A stretch of DNA of 64,000 nucleotides, taken from NCBI GenBank assembly GCA_016715765.1, contig JADJZJ010000003.1:100727-164726 (forward strand), read 5' to 3'. How positions within the stretch are numbered: the stretch's first letter is position 1; every line of letters begins with the position of its first letter. Below are positions 53,139 to 60,812 of this stretch, one piece after another. Under the pieces are notes generated by a model, which saw nothing but the letters and a program-made list of their open reading frames with translations, did not search any database and was not told where the DNA came from. The stretch comes from Opitutaceae bacterium. Its GTDB lineage: Bacteria; Verrucomicrobiota; Verrucomicrobiia; Opitutales; Opitutaceae. A program made the position numbers and the translations under genes.

Positions 53139-53603
53139 GTGAGCATCACCGCCGCCCGCGAAAAATTCCGGCACTTCCTGACCCGCAAGGGGCTGCGCGT
53201 CACCAACCAGCGGCTGGCGATTTTTGACACGGCCTTCGCCCAAAAGGACCATTTCACCGCCGAGCAGCTCCTGGACCATGCCCGCAAGGTGGATGATTCC
53301 GTCTCGCGCGCCACGGTTTACCGCACCCTGCCGATCATGACCGAAAGCGCCCTCCTGCGCGAAGTGGACATCGGCTCGGGCGAAAAATTCTACCTGCCCA
53401 ACACGGGCGGCGCCACCAGCCAGGTCGCCCAGGTGGTCTGCCTCGACTGCGACAAGATCTTCGAGATCAGCGCGCCGTTCATGGAATGGTACGGCAGCAC
53501 CGTCTCGTCCAAGCTCGGCCTCACGCCGGTCAGCCAGCGGCTGCAGGTCAGCGCGCATTGCAACGCCTTCCGGGAAACGGGCCACTGCCCCCGCCGGGGC
53601 TGA
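53139..53603 (+). CDS. fur: Fur-family metal-responsive transcriptional regulator
   Basis: A 154-residue DNA-binding repressor. The winged helix begins KFRHFLTRKGLRVTNQRLAI and includes SRATVYRTLPIMTESALL; the C-terminal dimer domain has a zinc CxxC (VVCLDCDKIFEI) and a second Cys pair region SAHCNAFRETGHC. The GTG at 53139 is favoured over the in-frame TTG at 53103 because it gives a normal N-terminus. It is probably a Fur or Zur/PerR-type member; the metal is not decidable. It is followed 8 bp later by a TPR gene. Confidence 0.88.
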   Translation: MSITAAREKFRHFLTRKGLRVTNQRLAIFDTAFAQKDHFTAEQLLDHARKVDDSVSRATVYRTLPIMTESALLREVDIGSGEKFYLPNTGGATSQVAQVVCLDCDKIFEISAPFMEWYGSTVSSKLGLTPVSQRLQVSAHCNAFRETGHCPRRG

Positions 53604-53611
53604 CCGCCGAC

Positions 53612-53980
53612 ATGTCGAAGCCGACGGACCACGCCTTCGAAATGACGTTCTTCGAGTCGGTGCTGCGCCGCGCGCCCGACTACACCGAGGTCGTTGAAAT
53701 CCTCGGCGGACTCTACACGAAGCACGGCCGCATCGCCGACGGCCTGCGCATGGACCGCAAGCTGGTGCGGCTCCTCCCGGAGAACGCCACGGCCCACTAC
53801 AATCTCGCCTGCAGCCTGGCGCTACTGAAGCGCAAGCCCGACGCCCTCCGCGCACTCAACCGCGCAGTGGAACTCGGTTACAAGGACTTCGACTGGATGG
53901 CCCAGGACCCGGACCTCGAAGGCCTCAAGGAGCACCCGGAGTTCGTCTCCCTCCTCGACCAGCTGAAGCCGCAAAGCTGA
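53612..53980 (+). CDS. Small TPR-domain protein
   Basis: A 122-residue cytosolic protein made of two to three TPR units: DYTEVVEILGGLYTKHGRIA, ATAHYNLACSLALLKRKPDA and a degenerate third unit. Probably co-transcribed with fur (8 bp apart). The final DFDWMAQDPDLEGLKEHPEF segment is common in such small TPR proteins. No enzyme motif. Repeats start 7 bp after its stop codon. Confidence 0.78.
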   Translation: MSKPTDHAFEMTFFESVLRRAPDYTEVVEILGGLYTKHGRIADGLRMDRKLVRLLPENATAHYNLACSLALLKRKPDALRALNRAVELGYKDFDWMAQDPDLEGLKEHPEFVSLLDQLKPQS

Positions 53981-53987
53981 GTCCGGT

Positions 53988-54184
53988 GGGAGCGCGACCG
54001 CCCTCGGTCGCAATTGACCGAAGTCTTAAATGAGCAAAAAGGCAACGGACGCCCTGGGGGCGCGGGCGACCCGCCCGCATTCTGCAGATTGCGGGCCAGC
54101 GGCCCGCGCTCCCGGGGGCAAGCCAAGCGCGCAGGCTGCTCCGCCAGACTTCGCACGATTGCGACCGAGGGCGGTCGCGCTCCC
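53988..54184. repeat. GGAG-headed REP-like pair with GC-rich inner palindromes
   Basis: GGGAGCGCGACCGCCCTCGG at 53988-54014 faces its inverse at 54158-54184. Between them are further GCGGGC/GCCCGC palindromes (54058-54115). It lies between convergent genes, 7 bp and 4 bp from their stop codons. No gene. Confidence 0.88.
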
Positions 54185-54188
54185 AGCT

Positions 54189-55835
54189 TCACTTCAGCCC
54201 GAACAGCTGCTGCAGCACCGTCTGCAGATCCTCGCCGGGCACCCAGCCGCCCTTGCGCGAAACGGCCAGGGACTTGCTGCGCTGGCGCCGCTCCTCGGCC
54301 TGGTTGACCTCGATGATGCGCACCTGGTTCGGCCGCATCCCGACGACGTCGACGCCGGTCAGCGGGGTCCAGCGGTAAGGCAGACCCGTCCAGTTGCACC
54401 AGATCTCCCAACCCGCGACCATCAGCGGCAGGTCCTTGGTCACCAGTGACGGGTAACGCTGCACAAAATCAGGCGTGCGGGTCGTGGCGATGCGCAGTTT
54501 CACCACGGGTTCCATCCGGTCAAAGTACTGCTGGAAATTGTTCACGCGGCGGGCGCGGTGCTTCCGATAAAAATCCAGCGGATCAAAGCCCATGAGATTC
54601 ATGCCGTTGTAGATTCCCTGCTCGTTCGGGCTGCCGAACTTCCTCGCGTTGTACCACCGCTGGAAATCGCGCGTGACCATCAGGCCCATTTCAAAATGCA
54701 GGTGGGCCCGCTCCTTCGGGATGGCGTAGCCGCTCGCCGACCGGCCCATGACGCCGAGCGTCTGTCCGCGTGACACCGTCGCCCCCAGCCTCAGCCCCGT
54801 GGTCACCTTGGCGAGGTGGGCGTAAAGCGTGTAAATCGCCGGGGTGACGCCGGGATGCTCCAGCACCACGTAGCGGCCGTAGCTGCTCTTGCCCGGATGC
54901 AGGCTGATGTGCCGGACCACGCCATCCATCGCCGCAAACACGGGGTCCGTCGCCTCGCCCCGCCGGTCGCGCTTGGTCGGCTGGATGTCGACTCCCTCGT
55001 GAAACTGCCCGCCGCCGCTCCGCACGCCGCCAAAACCGCCGGATTCCGCCTCGCCCGAGCCGGCATGCTGCAGCAGTTCCGAGATCGGATGATCCGCCGT
55101 GAAGGCATCGTTCGGCGCCGGCCACGCGAGTTCAACGCGCTGCGCCCGCGCATGGACCGCCAACAGGACGAGCAATGCGGGCAGAATGCGGAGTCTGTTC
55201 ATGAGAGCCTCCCCGTCTCGCGCGCCCGTGAAGTAGGAGCCTGCTTGCAGGCGATTTGAATGGGAGCGCGACCGCCCTCGGTCGCAATCGTTCGCTGGCA
55301 ACATCACTGCACGGATGCCCCAATCCATCGCCTGCAAGCAGGCTCCTACCTTCTGTCCAGAATCCACCTGACGGGACCGAAGTTCCGCCGTGGTCCGCTT
55401 CAGGCGCTCAACCAAGCCGGGCAGTTCGGCATCGGGCACCTCACAGAAAACCAAAACCGTGCCGCCCAGCAGCGGCTGGTCGATCACCCGGGCGCCCATG
55501 GGCCGGTCGTTGATCAGCAGGGCCAGGCGGCGGCCGTGGTTGGCCGCCGTCAGGCGGGACAAGTCGCGGGCCGCGTCCGGTGCCAGTTGGAACAGCAGGC
55601 ACCGGCCCAGTTCCACCTGCGCCAGTTCCACGTTGACGATGTCGTATTCCAAAATCACCGGCTTCGGCAGGACGCGCAACCGCACGCCGCTCACCGGCAG
55701 CGTCACCGCTGCGGTGCGATCCGCCTCCGCTTCCAGCAGGAACCGTGCGACCGCCGGCTTGGGCGCCGTCGCGGTCCGGGACTGGCAGCCGGCCAGGAGC
55801 GTCGCGACGCAAAGCATCAGCAGGCCGTTTCTCAT
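54189..55835 (-). CDS. Fused frame: SecD-P1-like lipoprotein domain joined by a repeat to an M23 peptidase
   Basis: One uninterrupted frame of 548 codons. The N-terminal part from ATG 55835 (which overlaps the preceding gene's stop by 4 bp) is a lipoprotein, with lipobox LLAGC and a domain (CLLFQLAPDAARDLSRLTAA, then RLALLINDRPMGARVI) resembling SecD's P1 head. From about residue 165 it runs through repeat DNA (VGACLQAMDWG..., encoded by 55233-55349) into a complete secreted M23 peptidase with its own signal peptide (LRILPALLVLLAVHARAQ) and ATG at 55202. The M23 region has FHEGVDIQP and AHLHFEMGL, close to LytM HxxxD and HxH motifs. I think two genes were joined when the repeat replaced a stop codon. 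The M23 part may still start at 55202. Confidence 0.7.
   Translation of the reverse strand: MRNGLLMLCVATLLAGCQSRTATAPKPAVARFLLEAEADRTAAVTLPVSGVRLRVLPKPVILEYDIVNVELAQVELGRCLLFQLAPDAARDLSRLTAANHGRRLALLINDRPMGARVIDQPLLGGTVLVFCEVPDAELPGLVERLKRTTAELRSRQVDSGQKVGACLQAMDWGIRAVMLPANDCDRGRSRSHSNRLQAGSYFTGARDGEALMNRLRILPALLVLLAVHARAQRVELAWPAPNDAFTADHPISELLQHAGSGEAESGGFGGVRSGGGQFHEGVDIQPTKRDRRGEATDPVFAAMDGVVRHISLHPGKSSYGRYVVLEHPGVTPAIYTLYAHLAKVTTGLRLGATVSRGQTLGVMGRSASGYAIPKERAHLHFEMGLMVTRDFQRWYNARKFGSPNEQGIYNGMNLMGFDPLDFYRKHRARRVNNFQQYFDRMEPVVKLRIATTRTPDFVQRYPSLVTKDLPLMVAGWEIWCNWTGLPYRWTPLTGVDVVGMRPNQVRIIEVNQAEERRQRSKSLAVSRKGGWVPGEDLQTVLQQLFGLK
55233..55349. repeat. Nested REP-like repeats that link two coding domains
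   Basis: GTAGGAGCCTGCTTGCAGGC (55233-55255) and its inverse (55327-55349) enclose a GGGAGCGCGACCGCCCTCGG copy (55262-55288) from a different family. The whole block is read in frame without a stop codon on the minus strand. Its DNA accounts for about 40 residues of linker. Confidence 0.9.
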
Positions 55836-56734
55836 GGCGTCAGTTTTTCCACGCGGACGCTCCACTCCGCCCCGCTGCTGACGCCGTGTTTGCGGACGAA
55901 GCTGTCCATGTTCAGCGCGATGGCCACGTGCATCAGGCTGTTGAGGTAGAGCAGCGGCGCTCCTTTCGGCACATCGCCAAAGGTGCGCACGTACGGCATC
56001 TCGCCGGCATACACCGCCTGCTCTGCCTTGCTCACCGTGACGCGAAACCTGTCCCCTTCCCTCGGCTCAAGTTTCTGAAACCAGGCTTCATCCAGATTGG
56101 TCCACACATTGCCGAATTGGGGATCGAGCACCGGGATCGACCCGATCAGGACCTTGCCCTCCAGCTGCGGCCGGGCATAGGCGAGGCGCACCACATCGGC
56201 GGCCAGTTCCGGCCCCACGTCGACAAATTCGATCCTGCCCGACGCCAGTCCGGCGCCGACCAGCGAGAAGACATCGCGTCCGTGAAACGTGTGCGACTTC
56301 TCGGAACCGGCGCGGTGATGCCGGGTGACATCGATCTCGCGCACGGCGGTCACGCCCAGGTCCTCGGCAATGAGCGTCCACGTGCCATTGTCCGGACCGA
56401 CGAACAGGTGCCCGCTCCGGGTCCGCACCACCACGGGCTTGCGCCGCGTGCCGACCCCCGGGTCCACGACGGACACAAACACCGTGCCCGCCGGCCAGTA
56501 AGGCGCGGCCTGGCGCAGACGGTAGGCGGCCTCCCAGATATCGAAGGGCGTGTTTTCGTGGCTCAGGTCGTGAATCACCAATCGCGGACTGACCCCCACG
56601 GCCACTCCCTTCATGGCGGCGACGGCGCCATCCCTGGTGCCAAAATCGGTCTGCAGCACCAGCACGCCCTCCGCCAGCGCCGTCGAACCGGCGACGGCCA
56701 GGGCCAGTGCCAGGATTTTCAGAAAGTCAGGCAT
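55832..56734 (-). CDS. S-adenosyl-L-methionine hydroxide adenosyltransferase family protein, exported
   Basis: A 300-residue protein of the SAM hydrolase (DUF62/DuF) family, which splits SAM to adenosine and methionine. Motifs are VLVLQTDFGTRDGAVAAMKG, VVDPGVGTRRKP, FVGPDNGTWT and FHGRDVFSLVGA. Unusually, the N-terminus (LKILALALAVAGSTALAE) is a signal peptide, so it is predicted to be exported, where SAM is not expected. It overlaps hemW's end by 8 bp and the next gene's start by 4 bp, a tight operon. The frame is open further upstream; ATG 56734 fits the signal peptide. Confidence 0.85.
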   Translation of the reverse strand: MPDFLKILALALAVAGSTALAEGVLVLQTDFGTRDGAVAAMKGVAVGVSPRLVIHDLSHENTPFDIWEAAYRLRQAAPYWPAGTVFVSVVDPGVGTRRKPVVVRTRSGHLFVGPDNGTWTLIAEDLGVTAVREIDVTRHHRAGSEKSHTFHGRDVFSLVGAGLASGRIEFVDVGPELAADVVRLAYARPQLEGKVLIGSIPVLDPQFGNVWTNLDEAWFQKLEPREGDRFRVTVSKAEQAVYAGEMPYVRTFGDVPKGAPLLYLNSLMHVAIALNMDSFVRKHGVSSGAEWSVRVEKLTP

Positions 56735-57911
56735 GCGCCGGTTCGTGAAACGCTTCCATGACCTCAAGTCCAACCGAATCCGCCAGCAACCGTCCCCGAT
56801 CGGTCAGTTTCAGGCGCGTGCCGGCAATCGTCGCCAGGCCCTCGGCCGCGAGTCGTCCGGCCAATTGATCCACCGCGGTCCAGGGCGCCTCCGGGCAGCG
56901 CGCCCGCCAGGTTGCCAGATCCACCCCGGCGTTCATGCGCAGGCCAAAGATCAGCGCGTCCTCGGCCAGTTGGACGGGAGTGAGCGCGAGCCGGTCCTCG
57001 GTCAGGCGGCGGCCGGCGGCGAGATGCGCGCGCCATTGGACCAGGTCGGACACATTCGCGCCCCGCCAGCCGTCATGCTGCGAAGCCGCCGAGGGGCCGA
57101 GCCCGATCCACTCATGCATTTCCCAAGTGTTGACGTTGTGCCGGCAGACGTGGCCGGGCCGAGCAAAGTTCGACACTTCATATTGCGCATAACCGGCTGC
57201 AGCCAGCGCCGCCCAGGTCGTTTCATAGAGCCGGGCCTCATTCTCGGGATCCAGCTTCACGCGTCCCTGCGAAAGCTTGATCCACAGGGCGGTGTCTTCC
57301 TCAAAGGTGAGGCAGTAGGTCGAGAGATGATCCGGCGCCAGAGCCCTGGCTTCGGCCACGTCGGCCAGCCACTCGGCCTCGGTCTGACCCGGCAGGGCAA
57401 ACATTAGGTCGAGATTGACGCTGGCGAAGTCCGCCGCGCGCACCCGCTCGTAGGCCTGGTATATCTGTTCCCGCGTATGCATCCGGCCCAGGCCGTCCAG
57501 CAGCGCCGGCTGAAAACTCTGCGCCCCCATCGAAATCCGGGTAACCCCCAGTTCCTTCAGCACCGCGAGCCGCGCCACGGTCACCGACGCCGGTGCCATC
57601 TCCACGGTCCACTCCTCCGGCCGGCCCCCGCAGCAGGCGAGCACCTTTTCGCCCAGGCGCCGCAGGGCCGGCGGCGAGAGCAAACCCGGCGTGCCGCCGC
57701 CCCAAAACACGGTGGTCACGGGTCGCGGCCAATGCACCATGGCCGCCTCCTTTGTGATGCCATCAAGGAACCCATCAATGCCTTCCGCGGTCGGCTTGAC
57801 CTGATAAAAAGCGCAGAAGTCGCAGGTCGAGGCGCAGAAGGGCACGTGGACATAGAGTCCCAGTGGTGCCGCCCCAGCAGCTTTGTCTTGCCCTGATGCG
57901 AAGTCGCTCAT
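56727..57911 (-). CDS. hemW: HemW-like radical SAM protein (coproporphyrinogen oxidase-related)
   Basis: A 394-residue radical SAM enzyme or haem chaperone. The cluster motif CX3CX2C is present as CASTCDFC (Cys26, Cys30, Cys33), followed by VFWGGGTPGLL, RISMGAQSFQ, VNLDLMFALPGQTEAEW and a HemN C-terminal domain. It has the HemW length (about 380-400) and lacks the N-terminal extension of true HemN; HemW is a haem-trafficking protein in several bacteria. The first of three overlapping genes with the SAM-hydroxide adenosyltransferase and the lipoprotein. Confidence 0.9.
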   Translation of the reverse strand: MSDFASGQDKAAGAAPLGLYVHVPFCASTCDFCAFYQVKPTAEGIDGFLDGITKEAAMVHWPRPVTTVFWGGGTPGLLSPPALRRLGEKVLACCGGRPEEWTVEMAPASVTVARLAVLKELGVTRISMGAQSFQPALLDGLGRMHTREQIYQAYERVRAADFASVNLDLMFALPGQTEAEWLADVAEARALAPDHLSTYCLTFEEDTALWIKLSQGRVKLDPENEARLYETTWAALAAAGYAQYEVSNFARPGHVCRHNVNTWEMHEWIGLGPSAASQHDGWRGANVSDLVQWRAHLAAGRRLTEDRLALTPVQLAEDALIFGLRMNAGVDLATWRARCPEAPWTAVDQLAGRLAAEGLATIAGTRLKLTDRGRLLADSVGLEVMEAFHEPAHA

Positions 57912-57951
57912 TATTAACGCTCTTTAACTGACCGGTTTTAATTCAAAACCA

Positions 57952-58878
57952 ATGCAAAACTCCCTCCTTTCCCATCCGAGGAAAATCTTCACCTGGCTGG
58001 CTGCCATTTTGAGCCTGGCCCTCCTCAGTGGCTGCGAAACCGTCACCCTGACCAACCTGACCCCGGGCAGCCTGCCGGAGAATCCCTCGAGCATCTACAC
58101 CATTACGCTCCGCGTCACACCCACGCGCAGCGCCGCGGCGACGCCGCAGAACATCACTCCCTTCATCGTAATCGACGGCCGGAACTACCAGATGGCCAGG
58201 AGCCGGCTGGGCGAGAACATCTTCGAATACGATTACCAACTGCCCGCGGGCCGCACCGAGATGGCCTATTACTTCCTCGTGAAGTACCAGTTGGAGATCA
58301 ACGGCCGCCTCGAGCCCCGTGAATCCTACTCCGAACTCACCCGCGCCACCACCGTCAACCGCTACGTCCTCTCCCTCGAGGTCAACCGCGGCCCGGTCGG
58401 CGCCCGCATCAGTGTCCTCGGCCGCGGCTTCTCCCCGCAGGATGTCATCTACTTCGACAACATCCCCACCCGCACGGTGTACGAATCGCCCAATTCCCTC
58501 AGCTTCTACGTCCCGGCCCTCGATGCCTCGCGCAACTACCAGATCATGCTGGGCAGCTCCTCCGGCAATTCCCCGGTGGGCACCTTCCGCATTGATGCCA
58601 GCAGCCTCTCCGTCATCCCTTCGGCCCTCACCCTCCGCTCCGGCGAGACGCAGGTCCTCACCTTCACCGTGGCCAACCCGGCCCCGGCGGGCGGCCTCCT
58701 GCTCGACGTGACGACCGATGTGCCGGAATGCGTCATCATGCCCGAGGTCGTCGTCCCGGCCGGCCAGACCACCCTCACGGTCAACGTGCAGGGCGGCAAA
58801 CCCGGCTCCGGTTCCCTGTTCCTCAAGGGCTACGGCGCCGGCGAAGTCACCATCCCGGTCACCGTGACCGAGAAATAA
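57952..58878 (+). CDS. Lipoprotein with IPT/TIG-like and Ig-like domains
   Basis: A 308-residue lipid-anchored protein. The signal peptide (WLAAILSLALLSGC) ends at a lipobox Cys near residue 28. About 100 residues of beta structure are followed by an IPT/TIG-type domain (GPVGARISVLGRGFSPQDVI) and a final Ig-like domain (SLSVIPSALTLRSGETQVLT to FLKGYGAGEVTIPVTV). No catalytic motifs. It is monocistronic with its own terminator and divergent from hemW, with 40 bp between start codons. Probably an outer-membrane or surface structural protein. Confidence 0.75.
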   Translation: MQNSLLSHPRKIFTWLAAILSLALLSGCETVTLTNLTPGSLPENPSSIYTITLRVTPTRSAAATPQNITPFIVIDGRNYQMARSRLGENIFEYDYQLPAGRTEMAYYFLVKYQLEINGRLEPRESYSELTRATTVNRYVLSLEVNRGPVGARISVLGRGFSPQDVIYFDNIPTRTVYESPNSLSFYVPALDASRNYQIMLGSSSGNSPVGTFRIDASSLSVIPSALTLRSGETQVLTFTVANPAPAGGLLLDVTTDVPECVIMPEVVVPAGQTTLTVNVQGGKPGSGSLFLKGYGAGEVTIPVTVTEK

Positions 58879-58904
58879 TTCCGACACCAAGCTGCACCAG
58901 CACG

Positions 58905-58932
58905 AAGGCGGGTCCCGCAACCCGCCTTTTTT
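58905..58932 (+). terminator. Rho-independent terminator after the lipoprotein gene
   Basis: AAGGCGGGT and ACCCGCCTT pair around a CCCGCA-type loop and are followed by TTTTTT. It lies 26 bp past the stop. Confidence 0.88.
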
Positions 58933-58952
58933 GCGCCCGGCTGTGTTTCAAT

Positions 58953-59141
58953 GTAGGGCGGGGATTCCGCTCCCCGCCTTCTTTTTATGGGCTGGAATCC
59001 CATCTTTCTCTTTCTCGTAATCTTTCTCTTTCTCGTGGCTTGAGGTTTGAGTCCAATTGCGACCGAGGGCCCTCCTTCGCCGGGCCTACGGAGGGCAGGC
59101 TGGTCGTGCTCCCAAGGCGGGGATCGGAATCCCCGCCCTAC
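58953..59141. repeat. Nested repeat with four families in one 190-bp block
   Basis: The outer pair is GTAG-GGCGGGGATTCCG (58953-58978) and its inverse (59116-59141). Inside come TTTCTCTTTCTCG tracts (58998-59037) and a GGGAG...GGTCGCAAT-type unit in reverse (59055-59112). The latter is split by a TTCGCCGGGCCTACGGAGG insert (about 59070-59100), as at 44731. Layering shows several independent insertions at one site. Confidence 0.85.
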
Positions 59142-59225
59142 ATTTTCATTCAAGTACCCACCCGCCCGGACCGCGCATTGTATTCCGCGCCGGATGTGTC
59201 ACAATGAACGGCGAATCCTCCGTCC

Positions 59226-60584
59226 ATGCTCACCCACCCTGCCTTCTGGCTGGCCCTTGCGTGTCTGCTGCTGCTCGCCGCCAATCTCTATTATTTCCTC
59301 ACGCGGAATTGGGAAGCCTCGCACCGGGCCGTGGATTACGCCCAGCTCAACTATCCACTGGACGCGCCCACGGTGTGCCATTGGGAAATCGACGGCGATG
59401 GACGCATGCGCCCGGAACTGGCCTGGCTGCACCGGCCCGCCCAGTGGCAATTGCTGATCGACGGCCAGCCCGGCCCCATCCTGCCCGGTGACGCACCCTG
59501 GATCGACCTCGCCGGAGCGCCGTATACCGGAGCCGAAGGTGAGAAAATACCGGATTTCCTGCACCGCTATATCCTGCGTCCGCTGCCCGAAGGCTCCGGA
59601 CCCGATGTGGAATTCTCCATTTCCCGCATCACCCGTGAATTCTATCTCGAGCGCGGCATGCATTTTCCCACCGCGCTCGCCCAGGTCAGAACCAAGTTGC
59701 CGGTCGGTCGGTTCAAACGCCATCCGGTCAGCTATTGGACCGACGACTACCATTATCTCGGCGCCGCCAAGCTCGCCGAGGCCGATCGCATCGTGCGCGA
59801 GGAAATGGAAATCGCGGCCGGTGACTCCCCGCTGGTCCGCATGGAAAAGATCATCCGCCACCTGCGCACCCGCTGGGTCAAGGCCGGCGGGGTGCCGAAG
59901 GACGACTTTCGCTGGGTGGATCCGCTTCAGATCTATCAGGAAATGTGCGCCGGTACCGGCAAGGGCTGGTGCACGCAGAACGCCCAGGTCTATACCTTCT
60001 TCGCCAATCGCGCCGGCGTCCCCACCCGGTACGTCTTCGGTTCCACCACCCAGGACAACCGCCTGGTTTACAACGGCCACTCCTGGGCCGAATCCTATCT
60101 GGCCGAACATCAGCGCTGGGTTTACGTCGATCCGCAGGCCTCGATCATCGCTGTCTACGGACGCGACGGTGCACCCTTGAACTCGGCCGACCTCCTGCAC
60201 CTCTGCCTGCACGATGCCCTCGACGGCATCACCGCCCGGATTTTCAAGGACTGGGGCTGGAAGGACCTGCCCCATGAGGCGGCCCCGGGCACCGCGGTCA
60301 ATGTGCCCTTCAGCCTCGTCTGCCGCGTCGCGAAGCAGGAGTTCAATCTCCATACCATCATCAAGTACCGCCGCCCGCCCAACGTGGAGGACATCCGCGA
60401 CCTGTACGGCATGCTGCTAAAGAACCCGACCTTCGCCTGGACCAATTTCAAGCGCTACCTGTGCCAACCCGCCCCGGCCTACTCGCTGCTGCCCACGGAG
60501 GGGGCCCGGTTGTATCTCGTGCGCCAGTCACTCTTCGCCGGCTTTGTCCTCAGTGTGATCTTGCTCGGCGTGAGCATCTGCTAG
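59226..60584 (+). CDS. Membrane-anchored transglutaminase-like protein
   Basis: A 452-residue protein with an N-terminal span (FWLALACLLLLAANLYYF) and a C-terminal span (SLFAGFVLSVILLGVSI). The transglutaminase-like papain fold triad is visible: Cys in GKGWCTQNAQVYTFFANRAG, His in NGHSWAESYL and Asp in WVYVDPQASI. The domain faces either side of the membrane between the two spans. Function is unknown; relatives cleave or cross-link cell-surface peptides. No operon partners. Confidence 0.78.
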   Translation: MLTHPAFWLALACLLLLAANLYYFLTRNWEASHRAVDYAQLNYPLDAPTVCHWEIDGDGRMRPELAWLHRPAQWQLLIDGQPGPILPGDAPWIDLAGAPYTGAEGEKIPDFLHRYILRPLPEGSGPDVEFSISRITREFYLERGMHFPTALAQVRTKLPVGRFKRHPVSYWTDDYHYLGAAKLAEADRIVREEMEIAAGDSPLVRMEKIIRHLRTRWVKAGGVPKDDFRWVDPLQIYQEMCAGTGKGWCTQNAQVYTFFANRAGVPTRYVFGSTTQDNRLVYNGHSWAESYLAEHQRWVYVDPQASIIAVYGRDGAPLNSADLLHLCLHDALDGITARIFKDWGWKDLPHEAAPGTAVNVPFSLVCRVAKQEFNLHTIIKYRRPPNVEDIRDLYGMLLKNPTFAWTNFKRYLCQPAPAYSLLPTEGARLYLVRQSLFAGFVLSVILLGVSIC

Positions 60585-60595
60585 GCGGCAATACT

Positions 60596-60797
60596 GTAGG
60601 AGCGGCTTTATGCCGCGATGTTGCGCGCTCAATCGCGGCATAAAGCCGCTCCTACAAATTCGGCCACAAAGGTTTGTTTCGGCACAGTTAGAAGCCTGCT
60701 TGCAGGCGATGGTTAGAGGTAGGGCAGGTTCCGACCTGCCTTTTGACGTCTATTCACGGTGGAGCGTGCAAAGGCGGGCCAGAGACCCGCCCTACTG
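60596..60797. repeat. Two REP-like pairs and a remnant after the transglutaminase gene
   Basis: GTAGGAGCGGCTTTATGCCG at 60596-60618 with its inverse at 60633-60655; a GCCTGCTTGCAGGCGAT remnant at 60694-60710; then GTAGGGCAGGTTCCGACCTG at 60719 facing GGCGGGCCAGAGACCCGCCC with CTAC at 60776-60797. The 228-bp gap has no gene. Confidence 0.85.
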
Positions 60798-60812
60798 GTC
60801 GCAATTCGTGCA

